Assembly (NCBI GenBank): GCA_018971185.1
Contig: JAGXBH010000001.1
Span: 1 to 64,000, forward strand
Origin: Acidobacteriota bacterium
GTDB taxonomy: Bacteria; Actinomycetota; Acidimicrobiia; Acidimicrobiales; RAAP-2
DNA length: 64,000 nucleotides
Reading direction: 5' to 3'
The notes under the pieces were generated by a model. It was not told the origin of the DNA. It saw only the letters and a list, made by a program, of their open reading frames with translations, and did no database searches. Position 1 is the first letter of the stretch; each line of letters opens with the position of its first letter. Shown here piece by piece: positions 30,000-38,161 of this stretch. The position numbers were made by a program, and so were the translations under genes.

Positions 30000-30026
30000 C
30001 CCTGACGCGGAACAACCGCGTCAGGG
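30000..30026. terminator. Hairpin terminator between uppP and recR
   Basis: A perfect 11-bp stem CCCTGACGCGG/CCGCGTCAGGG encloses the loop AACAA. There is no long T run, so this may be a U-independent or bidirectional actinobacterial terminator for the convergent uppP side and recR. Confidence 0.6.
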
Positions 30027-30071
30027 AGCCTTGAGCCGATTGCCCGACCCCGCGCAGCGCCGCGCGACGCG

Positions 30072-30674
30072 TCACTCGCCCAACACGTGGCGGCCGGTGA
30101 TCGCTCGACTGAGGGTCAGGTCGTCGGCGAACTCGAGGTCGCCGCCCACGGGGAGCCCGTTGGCGGGCTGGGACACCACGAGTCCAGGAACCTGCAGCAG
30201 GCGGCTCAGGTACATGGCCGTCGCGTCACCCTCGAGGTTCGCGTTGAAGCACAAGATGACCTCCTTCACCGGGCCATGGAGGCGCTTCAACAGTTCCTGG
30301 ATCCTGAGCCGGTCCGGTGTCACACCCTCCAGCGGACTGAGGAGACCGTGCAGGACGTGATACGTGCCCTGAAAGGCCCGCGAACGCTCCACCGCGACCA
30401 CGTCCGGTGGGCTCTCCACGACGCAGATGACCGTGGGATCGCGACGCGAGTCAGAGCAGGTCGGACACAGTGCGCCCGCCTCGGCGAAGTTGCAGCATTG
30501 CTCACAGAAGGTGAGGTTCTCCTTCATGTCCTCGAGCGAGTGGCTCAGGCGCCGCACGTCCTCGGCGGGCTGACGCATCAGCCAGAACGCGATGCGCTGC
30601 GCCGACTTGGGTCCGACCCCGGGGAACCGGCCGAGTTCGTCGACCACCGCCTGCAGTGAGGGTGGATAACTCAC
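30072..30674 (-). CDS. recR: Recombination protein RecR
   Basis: This 200-aa protein has the RecR layout: helix-hairpin-helix near GRFPGVGPKSAQRIAFWL, a zinc finger with CEQCCNFAEAGALCPTC, and a Toprim domain with VVESPPDVVAVE and a Walker-like LCFNANLEGDATAMYL. With RecF/RecO it loads RecA at gaps. GTG start overlaps the dnaX TGA by 4 bp (GTGA), so translation is coupled. The dnaX-recR order is widely conserved. Confidence 0.96.
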   Translation of the reverse strand: MSYPPSLQAVVDELGRFPGVGPKSAQRIAFWLMRQPAEDVRRLSHSLEDMKENLTFCEQCCNFAEAGALCPTCSDSRRDPTVICVVESPPDVVAVERSRAFQGTYHVLHGLLSPLEGVTPDRLRIQELLKRLHGPVKEVILCFNANLEGDATAMYLSRLLQVPGLVVSQPANGLPVGGDLEFADDLTLSRAITGRHVLGE

Positions 30675-32476
30675 GAGATCTCCTCGGCGCCCGGGAACAT
30701 CTCGGTGATCAGGTGCTCGGCGACGGAATTCACGACAGGTCCCTCATGATCGTCCGCGCTGGACTCGTCAAAGTCCGGAGAGGGCTCACTCGTCGGCGGC
30801 GAGGTCGGAGCGTGGCGCGTGGCCATCGCGGCGACGGGCACCTGGTGGAGTCCTGGATCGACGGTCCAGCTCACGGCGAGCGGCACGCGGAACTCGTGTT
30901 CGAGCGCCCCTCTAAGTCCCTGGGAGATCTGGTCGGTGTTCTGTCGGATCTCCTCGCTGGCGACCGCCAGGGTGATCCGGCCCCCATCGAAATCGACCAC
31001 CGCCGCCGACTTGAGGACGAGTTGGGCACCCCGCGACGTCCGGGGAATCACTCGCTCGACGAAGCGTCGTCGTACGTCGTCGATGCCGAGGACCGCCTCG
31101 TTCGCCGCGACGTTGTGGTTGACGTCGACGGAGCGCGCTTCGCTCCGCTCAGGCCCTTCTGGCGTCTGGGGCACGTCGGTCCGCGGCGACTTCGGGGTCG
31201 GAGTCGACGTCGGGGTCGGAGTCGACGTCGGGGTCGGAGTCGACGTCGGGGTCGGAGTCGACGTCGGGGGAGGAGTCGACGTCGGGGTCGAGCCAATCGG
31301 GCGCAGCGCCGGCGCCGCGGGTGGCGTGGCGGGCGCGGACACCGATCGCTCCTGGCGCTCGAGTGTGGTGACCCTCTCGGCCAATGCGTCGAGGGTGGCG
31401 TCGAGTTCCGGGTTGGCGAGGCGTACGACCGCGACCTCGAGGACGACGACCTTCTCCGGCGCACCCTTCATCTCGCGCAGTGCCCGTCCGAACGTCTCGA
31501 GGACGCGCACCGTGCGCGCGAGTCCCATCTGGCGGCCCCACTCGGCCAGTCGCTCACGATCAGCGTCCACGGCGTCGGACACCGCAGGGGCCACCTGGAG
31601 GAGGAACGCCTGACGAACCTCCGCGGCGAAACTCTCGCCCAATTGCTCCGGGTCCCAGCCGTCGCCGGTCAAACGAGCGAGGGCCGTGATCGCAGCTACC
31701 GCGTCGCTGGTGACGAACGCCCGAAACAGTCCATCAAAGTCCGGTACCGTCTCGTCCGTGGCCCCGGTGGCCAAGAGTTGATCGAGCGCGCTCAGCGCGT
31801 CGCGAGCCGAACCACGCCCGAGGCGTACCGCGGTCTGGATCGTCGAGTCATCCACGCTCAGCCCGGCCGCTCCTTGCACGTCATGCAACAGCTCGCTCAA
31901 GGTGTCGCCACCGATCAGTCGGAACTCCAGGTGCTGCGTACGCGATCGAATGGTCGGCAGGACCTTGTGCGGATCAGTGGTCGCTAGCACGAAGATCACG
32001 TGGGGGGGCGGCTCCTCCAGGGTCTTCAAGAGCGCGGCGGAGGCCGGTTTGGAGAGCTGATGGACCTCGTCGAAGATGTAGACCTTCCAGCGTCCGGGGG
32101 TCCCGTGCCACGCCCCCGCGGTGATCTCGCGGATATCATCGACGCCGTTGTTCGACGCCGCGTCAAGTTCGGTCACGTCAAGCGACGATCCACGGGTGAT
32201 CGCTCGGCAACTGGCGCAATCGTTGCAGGCGTCGCCGTCGGTGGGATTCTCGCAGTTGAGGGCCTTGGCGAGTATGCGCGCGGTGGTGGTCTTACCCGTC
32301 CCGCGCGGCCCCGAGAACAGATACGCGTGACTGACGCGATCGCGAGCCACGGCACCTTGGAGGGCGCGCACGACATGATCCTGACCCCGTAGCTCGCCGA
32401 AGCGGCCCGGCCGAAACCGGCGGTAGAGCGACGTGACCCCATCGGTGGAAGTGGGGATCGAGGGGCGAACGGCCAT
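30671..32476 (-). CDS. dnaX: DNA polymerase III subunit gamma/tau
   Basis: This 601-aa clamp-loader ATPase starts with RFRPGRFGELRGQDHVV. Walker A GPRGTGKTTTARILAKAL, four zinc-binding Cys (CENPTDGDACNDCASC), Walker B IFDEVHQ and sensor 1 LATTDPHK are present. The tau-type C-terminal region follows a Pro/Thr-rich linker (about 395-430) encoded by an 18-nt tandem repeat. No slippery A-tract for programmed frameshifting was seen. TAGCAT (minus strand, 32483-32488) lies exactly 6 nt before ATG. It is downstream of the SRP RNA and coupled to recR. Confidence 0.96.
   Translation of the reverse strand: MAVRPSIPTSTDGVTSLYRRFRPGRFGELRGQDHVVRALQGAVARDRVSHAYLFSGPRGTGKTTTARILAKALNCENPTDGDACNDCASCRAITRGSSLDVTELDAASNNGVDDIREITAGAWHGTPGRWKVYIFDEVHQLSKPASAALLKTLEEPPPHVIFVLATTDPHKVLPTIRSRTQHLEFRLIGGDTLSELLHDVQGAAGLSVDDSTIQTAVRLGRGSARDALSALDQLLATGATDETVPDFDGLFRAFVTSDAVAAITALARLTGDGWDPEQLGESFAAEVRQAFLLQVAPAVSDAVDADRERLAEWGRQMGLARTVRVLETFGRALREMKGAPEKVVVLEVAVVRLANPELDATLDALAERVTTLERQERSVSAPATPPAAPALRPIGSTPTSTPPPTSTPTPTSTPTPTSTPTPTSTPTPKSPRTDVPQTPEGPERSEARSVDVNHNVAANEAVLGIDDVRRRFVERVIPRTSRGAQLVLKSAAVVDFDGGRITLAVASEEIRQNTDQISQGLRGALEHEFRVPLAVSWTVDPGLHQVPVAAMATRHAPTSPPTSEPSPDFDESSADDHEGPVVNSVAEHLITEMFPGAEEIS
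31194..31283 (-). repeat. 18-nt tandem repeat inside dnaX linker
   Basis: Five consecutive 18-nt units start at 31194, 31212, 31230, 31248 and 31266. The first four are identical on the plus strand (GGGGTCGGAGTCGACGTC); the fifth carries two substitutions, and a partial sixth begins at 31284. On the coding strand each unit encodes six residues of a Pro-Thr-Ser linker. The unit is a multiple of 3, so copy-number change keeps frame. Confidence 0.9.
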
Positions 32477-32482
32477 GGGCCA

Positions 32483-32488
32483 ATGCTA
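32483..32488 (-). promoter_or_regulatory. -10-like element of dnaX (TAGCAT)
   Basis: TAGCAT on the minus strand ends 6 nt before the dnaX ATG, between the SRP RNA 3' end and dnaX. No Shine-Dalgarno is present. It could drive dnaX-recR separately from the SRP RNA. Confidence 0.4.
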
Positions 32489-32504
32489 ACGGCGAGGTGT
32501 GAGT

Positions 32505-32636
32505 GCCGAGGTCCAAAGCGGTGGCCAGGCGGACCGTGGCACCCGGCACAATCCGCTGAGAGCTGCTGGCTTCCACCCCTGACTCGGTTCACGAACGGCC
32601 GTCGCACGGGACCCGGCCACCGCTGTGAACCTCGGC
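32505..32636 (-). ncRNA. ffs: Signal recognition particle RNA (4.5S type)
   Basis: The minus strand carries the SRP domain IV signature GTCAGG-GGT-GGAA-GCC-AGCAGC at 32562-32583, with the GGAA tetraloop and the asymmetric-loop sequences GUCAGG and AGCAGC that bind Ffh. A closing helix joins GCCGAGGT and GCGGTGGCC on the 5' side to GGCCACCGC and ACCTCGGC on the 3' side, setting ends near 32636 and 32505 (132 nt). The position upstream of dnaX-recR and next to tRNA-Ser is the order recalled for other actinobacteria. Exact ends are inferred from pairing. Confidence 0.85.
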
Positions 32637-32640
32637 TCCC

Positions 32641-32683
32641 CAAGGCTACCGGAAGTCCGTCGGGCGCGTCTCGGGTAGCCTTG
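32641..32683. promoter_or_regulatory. Symmetric divergent promoter region of ffs and tRNA-Ser
   Basis: A perfect 10-bp inverted repeat CAAGGCTACC (32641-32650) and GGTAGCCTTG (32674-32683) is separated by 23 bp. Each arm contains a TAGCCT hexamer facing outward. The minus-strand copy lies 6-7 nt before the predicted SRP RNA 5' end; the plus-strand copy lies about 42 nt before the mature tRNA-Ser. The SRP side has GAGACG 18 bp upstream as a weak -35. The arms may alternatively be an operator. Confidence 0.45.
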
Positions 32684-32723
32684 CATGCCGGTATTCATTT
32701 TCCTCGTTGACGCGAGGAGCCAT

Positions 32724-32811
32724 GGAGGAGTGCGAGAGCGGCCGAATCGGCACGATTGGAAATCGTGTGAAGGGAAACCTTCCGTGGGTTCAAATCCCAC
32801 CTCCTCCGCCA
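32724..32811 (+). tRNA. tRNA-Ser (anticodon GGA), CCA encoded
   Basis: Acceptor strands GGAGGAG and CTCCTCC pair fully. The anticodon stem CACGA/TCGTG encloses TTGGAAA, giving anticodon GGA. A long variable arm (TGAAGGGAAACCTTCC region) marks a class II tRNA; discriminator G and encoded CCA (32809-32811) follow. It is divergent from the SRP RNA and followed by a low-GC ATPase gene. Confidence 0.96.
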
Positions 32812-32947
32812 CGGGGTCTCGACGGGAGTTGATCGCATCATGTTTGCGAGAGTCCAGTCAGAACATACAAGAAGCGTCTTCCATCGTCACAACGGAAAGG
32901 TCGGGTCCGACAGCGACAGTGCGGCGGAAATCGGCGAACGAGTGCGG

Positions 32948-34234
32948 TTAGGCACCCAGGAGCGCCAACGGTACGACCGCCACTCCGTCGGACCGACGAT
33001 ATGCCTGCGGACCTGTTGTGATAACCATCGAGTCGATGAGGCGATCGCCAATTCGGTCTTTCAACCACGCGAGATGACGTACGTCCTTGTCGTCAACCAC
33101 GCCCGCCAACTTGACCTCAATACCGAGTACCCCTTTCTGACTTTCAACGATGAGATCAACTTCATGAGCGCCTCCGTGTTCACGCACATGGAAGACCTCA
33201 GCGCCGGCAGCTTGCGCGAACGTTCGCACCGAAAGGGCCACAAGTGACTCAAACAACCCCCCGAGGAGGGTTCCGTCACCTGGAACCCTGATCGGGCCTT
33301 CGCTCCCTTTCAGCAGTTGATCCCTAGTCCGCTTAAGTAGTCGCACGGCAAGTGCTGGATCGGCGAGGTGGTGCTTCGGGGCCGAACCGAGTCGACTGAA
33401 ATGATTGGAGGAGGGAATCCATGCTTCAATCGGATCCAGGATCCGAAGCGCAGTAAGGAGTTCGACGTACCCGACTGTCGTCTCCTTCGCCGGTTTCGTG
33501 TCATATCCGGCAGTCGCGGCGTCGCGAATTCTCTCCCAGGACGCGGTGGTGCCTGTGGCGGCAGCGTACGCGGCCAACCACGCCTTCACTGCTGCCGGTC
33601 GACGAACAGTGAATCCCGCTTCAGCGAGGTCATGGTCAACGATCCGCTCAAGGTACCCGTTCATCTGTGCTGTGTGCGCACGCCCAACCAGATGCCGCAT
33701 GCCAGGAAACCCCCCGGAGATGATCTCGTCTACGTATTTGGTCAGTGTCAGACTCGAACGACCGGTGAGTTGTGGCGATCGTCCCTCGAGGATTGTCCGA
33801 AGTGAGACCGTCGGCCTACAGATTCCTCGTTCGGGTAGGGTCAGCGGCCGAACTCGAATACTCGTCATCCGCGCCGCCCCAGAGTGAGTTCCTTTGATGG
33901 GTGCCGACCCGGTCAAGATGAAGCGACTCGGTGCAAGTTCCTGGTCGATGAGATCACGAACCGTGTCCCAAACCTCGGGGACGAGTTGCCACTCGTCTAT
34001 CAAGAGTGGAGGTTCGTCATCGGCTATGACCATTGGATCCGCTTCGATGATTGTGCGCTCGCTCTTGCGACTGAGGCGACGCACCGACTTGCAACGCTGG
34101 ATCGCCGTGGTTGTCTTGCCAACCCCTTTCGGTCCGTCTAGGACGATCGCGGCGAGTTGGGGAAAGAGTTCGTCAAGTTCGTCATCGACAATCCGGTGCC
34201 GGTAGTCACCACCAAAAGTGGTTGGGTCAGTCAT
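32948..34234 (-). CDS. AAA_14/DUF4143 ATP-binding protein
   Basis: This 428-aa protein combines an N-terminal AAA_14 ATPase and a C-terminal DUF4143 domain. Walker A GPKGVGKTT is at about 34-42 and Walker B LLIDEWQ at 77-83, followed by RFILTGSAP. EVDLIVESQKGVLGIEVK near the C-terminus resembles the restriction-endonuclease-like core usual in this family. Such genes are mobile, found singly beside tRNAs or defence genes; no cellular role is established. Base composition is visibly lower in GC than its neighbours, supporting transfer. TAATCT lies exactly 6 nt before the ATG. Confidence 0.88.
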   Translation of the reverse strand: MTDPTTFGGDYRHRIVDDELDELFPQLAAIVLDGPKGVGKTTTAIQRCKSVRRLSRKSERTIIEADPMVIADDEPPLLIDEWQLVPEVWDTVRDLIDQELAPSRFILTGSAPIKGTHSGAARMTSIRVRPLTLPERGICRPTVSLRTILEGRSPQLTGRSSLTLTKYVDEIISGGFPGMRHLVGRAHTAQMNGYLERIVDHDLAEAGFTVRRPAAVKAWLAAYAAATGTTASWERIRDAATAGYDTKPAKETTVGYVELLTALRILDPIEAWIPSSNHFSRLGSAPKHHLADPALAVRLLKRTRDQLLKGSEGPIRVPGDGTLLGGLFESLVALSVRTFAQAAGAEVFHVREHGGAHEVDLIVESQKGVLGIEVKLAGVVDDKDVRHLAWLKDRIGDRLIDSMVITTGPQAYRRSDGVAVVPLALLGA

Positions 34235-34240
34235 AGGCAG

Positions 34241-34246
34241 AGATTA
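34241..34246 (-). promoter_or_regulatory. -10-like element of the DUF4143 ATPase gene (TAATCT)
   Basis: TAATCT ends 6 nt before the ATG on the minus strand and no Shine-Dalgarno is visible. The surrounding 90 bp (34240-34330) are markedly AT-rich compared with the rest of the window. Confidence 0.45.
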
Positions 34247-35196
34247 GCAGGGTTAATGCTCCTATACCCTTCCTTTTCTAGACATCAAACTCTACCATCT
34301 AGTGTCATGAAACTCTTCCATTTCACTGATTCATTCAATGCTCTAGGAACGCACTCCGCAAGGGTGCGGTCAACAAGCCCAAGACCGTGTAGTGGGTACT
34401 TTCGCACAGCTCGAACGTCTAGTTGTGGCAGGGCACGAAGGAGTTTCGCAGACACCCCGCAACTAGGTCTCGACGAAAGTCGCCCCCAGTTGACAAAAGC
34501 TCCGGCGCGAGTCGCCCATAGGGATCGGAGCCTTCACCAACAGTCCGAATCGACGTTCACGAGTGTCAACGGGGCGCCGACGCTTCCTGATCTTGATGCG
34601 CGAGCGACGGAGCCCGGGGGCCTTCGAGGATCCGAGAAGTCCGAAGAGGTGGGTGCCGAGCACTGAACCCAATAGGTTGCAGTCGTCGTCGGGCTCGACG
34701 CGACGGATCTAGCCATCGACGGCGAATCCCTCGAAGCCGTAGTCGTCGGCGAGAGCAGCAATTGGACGAATTGAAAGGATCTGACGGTCCCCACGGGTTT
34801 CGTCAACACCCCGCCACGGAGTGATGACTAGGCACCCGACCGTGATCCGACCAGTCACCACGAGCGGACCCTCCGTGCCAGTTGCTGGCATTCGACGAAC
34901 CCCGGGTCAGTACGGCCACGGCGTCCCATCGCACGGCGGCGTCGTACGACCACGAGACCCTCGACGTGCCACATCGGTGGCCCTGGTCATGGCGCGCCTG
35001 GGGACCAGCGCGGTGCATGTCGGTCGGACGAGTGACCGGGTAGGTCAATCGTGAAGCGCCACTCTCCCTCGGTCTTCCTGGCGCCGCGGGCACAGGCGAG
35101 CGACCTCGTCGCCTTTGTCGATCGCAACCCTCGCCCTCGACGACGCGGTCCGCTCGTGGACCCGTCGGTCGGAGATGGTGCTCGGCGCCGGTCGAC
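34247..35196. other. Gene-poor 950-bp region, likely degenerate
   Basis: No convincing intact gene was found. The first 90 bp are AT-rich; the rest is mixed composition with only short overlapping frames in several phases. It lies between the transferred DUF4143 ATPase gene and the PknB-type kinase gene, and probably holds remnants of inserted or decayed DNA. One possible remnant is listed separately at 34463-34891. Confidence 0.5.
34463..34891 (-). pseudogene. Possible decayed gene interrupted by one stop
   Basis: On the minus strand a frame from ATG 34891 reads ITVGCLVITPWRG, then IRPIAALADDYGFEGFAVDG, hits TAG at 34709-34711, and continues in the same phase with IRRVEPDDDCNLLGSVLG and GTHLFGLLGSSK to 34463. 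Both halves read like protein across the stop. I do not recognise the family. It could be chance. Confidence 0.25.
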
Positions 35197-36675
35197 TCAC
35201 CCCATCGCCGTCGCCAGGCGCTCGATGGCCGTGGCCATCGCGCGGATGGTCGCCCCACCGACGATCTGATGGTCCTGCACGCCGCGCAGGTACTGCTGGA
35301 GAACATAGTTGAACTGCTGCGCTTGACGCTGAGGCTGCAGGACGAGGCTCGACGTGAGGAGTGGACCTACGGCGTCGCTGAGCGCCCGTCCGAGGGCGGC
35401 GTCGATCGTCGCGTCGCCCTCACCCCTGGTGATGACGGCGTCGAGCGCGGCGGCCGCCGATTCGACTTGGACGGACGTGGCCGACAACGTAGGGCTCGTC
35501 GACGACCCGCTACGCGCAACCGCGGGGCTGAGCGCGTGAGAACGCAGCGCCTCCTTCGTCGGGTTCACCGGTCGCTTCGTCGCCGTGAGCAACACCAGAC
35601 CGGCGGTGAGGGCGATGGTGAGACCACCCACGCAGACACTACGCACCGTACGCCGGGTCACGCGGCGCGCCTGGTCACTTCCCGCGCGTCGCGCCCTCTC
35701 GCGTCGTGTCCCCACGTGCGCGAGGGCCGCGACGGTCTGCGTGGTTGCCCCGCGAGAATCAGGCGGGTCGCCGCGGTGCGGCGACGTCGCGGGGGCGTCG
35801 GGCCACGGTTCAGTGATCGCGGCGAGATAGGCGTCAACGCGGGCCAGCGCACCCAACTGGGCCACGACGTCGGACGCATTTGGCCGTTCCGCGGGTGAAC
35901 GTCGCGTCATCCCCGCGAGTATCTGTCGCCAGCCCTCGCCCACCTCAAAGGGTATGGCGGGATCGTGTCGGAGGCGTTCACCCGCGATCTCCGACGGTTC
36001 CCCCTCGAAGGCCCGTCGCCCACTCAGACACTCGATGAGGACCAGACCCAGCGAGTAGACGTCGGTGCTGGGTCCCACCCTGGAACCCTCCACCTGCTCG
36101 GGGGACAGGTAGGCGGGTGTCCCGAGAGGACGGTCGGTCACGGTGATGCTCGTGCTGTCGATCAGACGGGCGATGCCGAAGTCGGCGAGGAAGACGTCGC
36201 CGCCCTCGGTGAGCAGGACGTTGGCGGGCTTCACGTCGCGATGGATGACGCCCGCGTCGTGGACAAAGGCGAGTGCGGCGGCGACGCGGGCGCCGATCCT
36301 CGCCGTCTCCTCGCGGTCGAGTGGACTCTCGGCCACACGCTCGGCCAGGCTGCGCCCCTGCACCAGGTCCATCACGAGAAACGGGCGCGACGCGAGGTCC
36401 CCCGCGTCCAGGAGCCGCACGAGGTCCGGGTGCGCGAGCCGCTCGAGGATCTTGATCTCGGCCTCGAAGCGGTCAGTGTCGGCGCGCTCGATGCTGCGCA
36501 GGACTTTGATGGCGACTGGTCGGTTGAGCCGCAGGTCGAGCCCCCGATAGACGCTACCCATCCCACCGCGGCCCACCACCTCGATCAGGCGATAGCGACC
36601 GCCGAGCGGGCGCGCCACTGACGCGTCGATGGCGATCGATTCCGTCGCCTCGAGGTGATCCGGCGAACGTGTCAC
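35197..36675 (-). CDS. PknB-type serine/threonine protein kinase
   Basis: This 492-aa receptor-like kinase has an N-terminal kinase domain (about 28-285): glycine loop GRGGMGSVYRG, catalytic Lys57 in VAIKVLR, HRDVKPAN at 145-152 and DFGIAR at 165-170. A basic juxtamembrane stretch precedes one TM helix (about 350-372), then about 120 extracytoplasmic residues that are Ser/Ala/Gln-rich. There are no PASTA repeats, so it differs from canonical PknB. TAGATT sits exactly 6 nt before the GTG start. No cognate phosphatase is adjacent. Confidence 0.93.
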   Translation of the reverse strand: MTRSPDHLEATESIAIDASVARPLGGRYRLIEVVGRGGMGSVYRGLDLRLNRPVAIKVLRSIERADTDRFEAEIKILERLAHPDLVRLLDAGDLASRPFLVMDLVQGRSLAERVAESPLDREETARIGARVAAALAFVHDAGVIHRDVKPANVLLTEGGDVFLADFGIARLIDSTSITVTDRPLGTPAYLSPEQVEGSRVGPSTDVYSLGLVLIECLSGRRAFEGEPSEIAGERLRHDPAIPFEVGEGWRQILAGMTRRSPAERPNASDVVAQLGALARVDAYLAAITEPWPDAPATSPHRGDPPDSRGATTQTVAALAHVGTRRERARRAGSDQARRVTRRTVRSVCVGGLTIALTAGLVLLTATKRPVNPTKEALRSHALSPAVARSGSSTSPTLSATSVQVESAAAALDAVITRGEGDATIDAALGRALSDAVGPLLTSSLVLQPQRQAQQFNYVLQQYLRGVQDHQIVGGATIRAMATAIERLATAMG

Positions 36676-36681
36676 GAGGCC

Positions 36682-36687
36682 AATCTA
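36682..36687 (-). promoter_or_regulatory. -10-like element of the kinase gene (TAGATT)
   Basis: TAGATT on the minus strand ends 6 nt before the GTG start. A perfect TTGACA at 36716-36721 lies in the same direction but with a 28-bp gap, too far for a normal -35/-10 pair. Confidence 0.45.
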
Positions 36688-36778
36688 AGCCCTCACGGCG
36701 CCACAACCCGCGCATTGTCAAGGAAACGACGTACTGGCCGGTGAGGGGCCGACTCTAGAGGGGCCCCGCCGCGACGGT

Positions 36779-37192
36779 TCAGTCGCGTCGCAGCTCCACC
36801 ACGGGGATGACGCGCGTCGTCTTCGCCTGGTACTCGGCGAAGCCCGGATACCTCTCGGATTGAACCTGGTAGATGCGGTCGCGCTCGGCGCCGCTCACCA
36901 CGACGGCCGTCGCGTCGAAGGTCTCTGGGCCCAACTCCACCTGGACCCCGGGATTGGCGACGAGATTGCGGAACCAGTCAGGATCGCTGTCGGCTCCCGC
37001 CTTGGACGCGAAGACGTACACCCGACCCGACTCCTCCAGGTACATCATGGGATTCACCCGCTCCAGGCCCGACTTGGCACCCGTGGTGTGCAGCAGGAGC
37101 ACCGGGCTGCCCTCGAACTGACCACCCACCTTGCCCTGATTCGCCCGAAACTCCTCGATGATCTTGGCGTTCCAATCGTTCATCTCGCTCAT
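36779..37192 (-). CDS. Deazaflavin (F420)-dependent nitroreductase family protein (Ddn-like)
   Basis: ATG at 37192, with GGGAGG 4 nt upstream, gives 137 aa, the family length. LLLHTTGAKSGLERVNPMMY and DPDWFRNLVANPGVQVELG are the signatures of the Ddn/TIGR00026 split-barrel family, which uses reduced F420 to reduce quinones or nitro-compounds such as pretomanid. The substrate here is unknown. It implies F420 synthesis elsewhere in the genome. Confidence 0.9.
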   Translation of the reverse strand: MSEMNDWNAKIIEEFRANQGKVGGQFEGSPVLLLHTTGAKSGLERVNPMMYLEESGRVYVFASKAGADSDPDWFRNLVANPGVQVELGPETFDATAVVVSGAERDRIYQVQSERYPGFAEYQAKTTRVIPVVELRRD

Positions 37193-37323
37193 TATGCCTC
37201 CCTCGCCTCGAACGCATCCGCCCACCGCGTCGAGGTTCCCTGGCGCGATGTTACCCGTGATGGGACCGCGCACCCGAGGGCTCGACGAGCGGCGCTCCGC
37301 GCCACTTCGCCAATACTGGAGGG

Positions 37324-38103
37324 ATGGTGAACGTCGAGGGCTTGCGCAACTGGCTATGCGACATGGACGGTGTGCTGATCAACGACGGGGCCATGGTGCC
37401 GGGGGCCGACCTCTTCCTCGACCGCCTGCGCCGCACCGGTCGGCGTTTCCTGGTCCTCACCAACAACTCCCTGTTCACTCCCCTCGAGGTCGCCGAGCAA
37501 CTGGGCTCGATGGGCCTCGACGTCGACGTCGCCAGCATCTGGACGTCGGCCCTCGCCACGGCGCGGTTCGTCGCCACACAGCGCCCCGGGGGCAGCGCCT
37601 TCGTCATCGGCAAGGACAGTGTGCACCAGGCGCTGTCCGACGTCGGCTACCGCGAAGACCCGCACCTACCTGACTACGTCGTCCTCGGCGAGACCTGGGA
37701 GTACTCCTTCGACGACTTCGCCCTCGCGGTTAGGGCAATCAAGGGCGGCAGCCACTTCGTCGCCACCAATCCCGAGCCGACGGGACCAACGACCGATGGC
37801 TCCCTGCCCGGCTGCGGGGCGATGGCCGCGCTCATCGAGAACGCCACCGGGGTGGCCCCGTTCTTCGTCGGCAAGCCGAACTCCCTGATGATTCGCGAGG
37901 CGATGGGAATGTTGCACGCCCCCACCCAGTCGAGCGTGATGATCGGGGACCGCATGGAGACCGACATCCTGGCCGGCGTCGACGCCGGGCTCACGACCAT
38001 CCTCGTACTCTCAGGGGCCAACGTCGAGGGAGACGCGCTGCGCTACCCCTTTCGCCCGTCGCGAGTGGTGCCGTCCGTGGCGGATCTGGTGGGAGAACTC
38101 TGA
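37324..38103 (+). CDS. HAD-IIA family hydrolase (NagD-like phosphatase)
   Basis: This 259-aa protein has HAD motif I CDMDGVLIND near residue 13, motif II VLTNNS near 44, a cap domain, and motif III/IV VGKPNSLMIREA and MIGDRMETDI. This is the NagD/AraL/PGP class that dephosphorylates small phosphoesters. It is not a trehalose-phosphate phosphatase (OtsB is HAD-IIB), although it is convergent with otsA. GGAGGG directly before ATG is the Shine-Dalgarno; AATACT also lies 6 nt upstream. Confidence 0.9.
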   Translation: MVNVEGLRNWLCDMDGVLINDGAMVPGADLFLDRLRRTGRRFLVLTNNSLFTPLEVAEQLGSMGLDVDVASIWTSALATARFVATQRPGGSAFVIGKDSVHQALSDVGYREDPHLPDYVVLGETWEYSFDDFALAVRAIKGGSHFVATNPEPTGPTTDGSLPGCGAMAALIENATGVAPFFVGKPNSLMIREAMGMLHAPTQSSVMIGDRMETDILAGVDAGLTTILVLSGANVEGDALRYPFRPSRVVPSVADLVGEL

Positions 38104-38161
38104 AGTCTCGCCGCATCTCTCTGGACCCCGTCGAGGGCGTCCACGGCCGCTCGACGACGAC

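Noticed and set aside
31194-31290. Repeat array as CRISPR
   Set aside because: Units are contiguous 18-mers without spacers and lie in frame inside dnaX.
30671-32476. Programmed frameshift in dnaX to make gamma
   Set aside because: No A-rich slippery heptamer was found in the linker region.
34806-34822. Possible attachment-site copy of the tRNA-Ser 3' end
   Set aside because: Only about 9 bases (CCGCCACGG) match; too short to support an att site.
36716-36721. Perfect TTGACA upstream of the kinase gene
   Set aside because: It lies 28 bp from the -10-like TAGATT, too far for a standard promoter.
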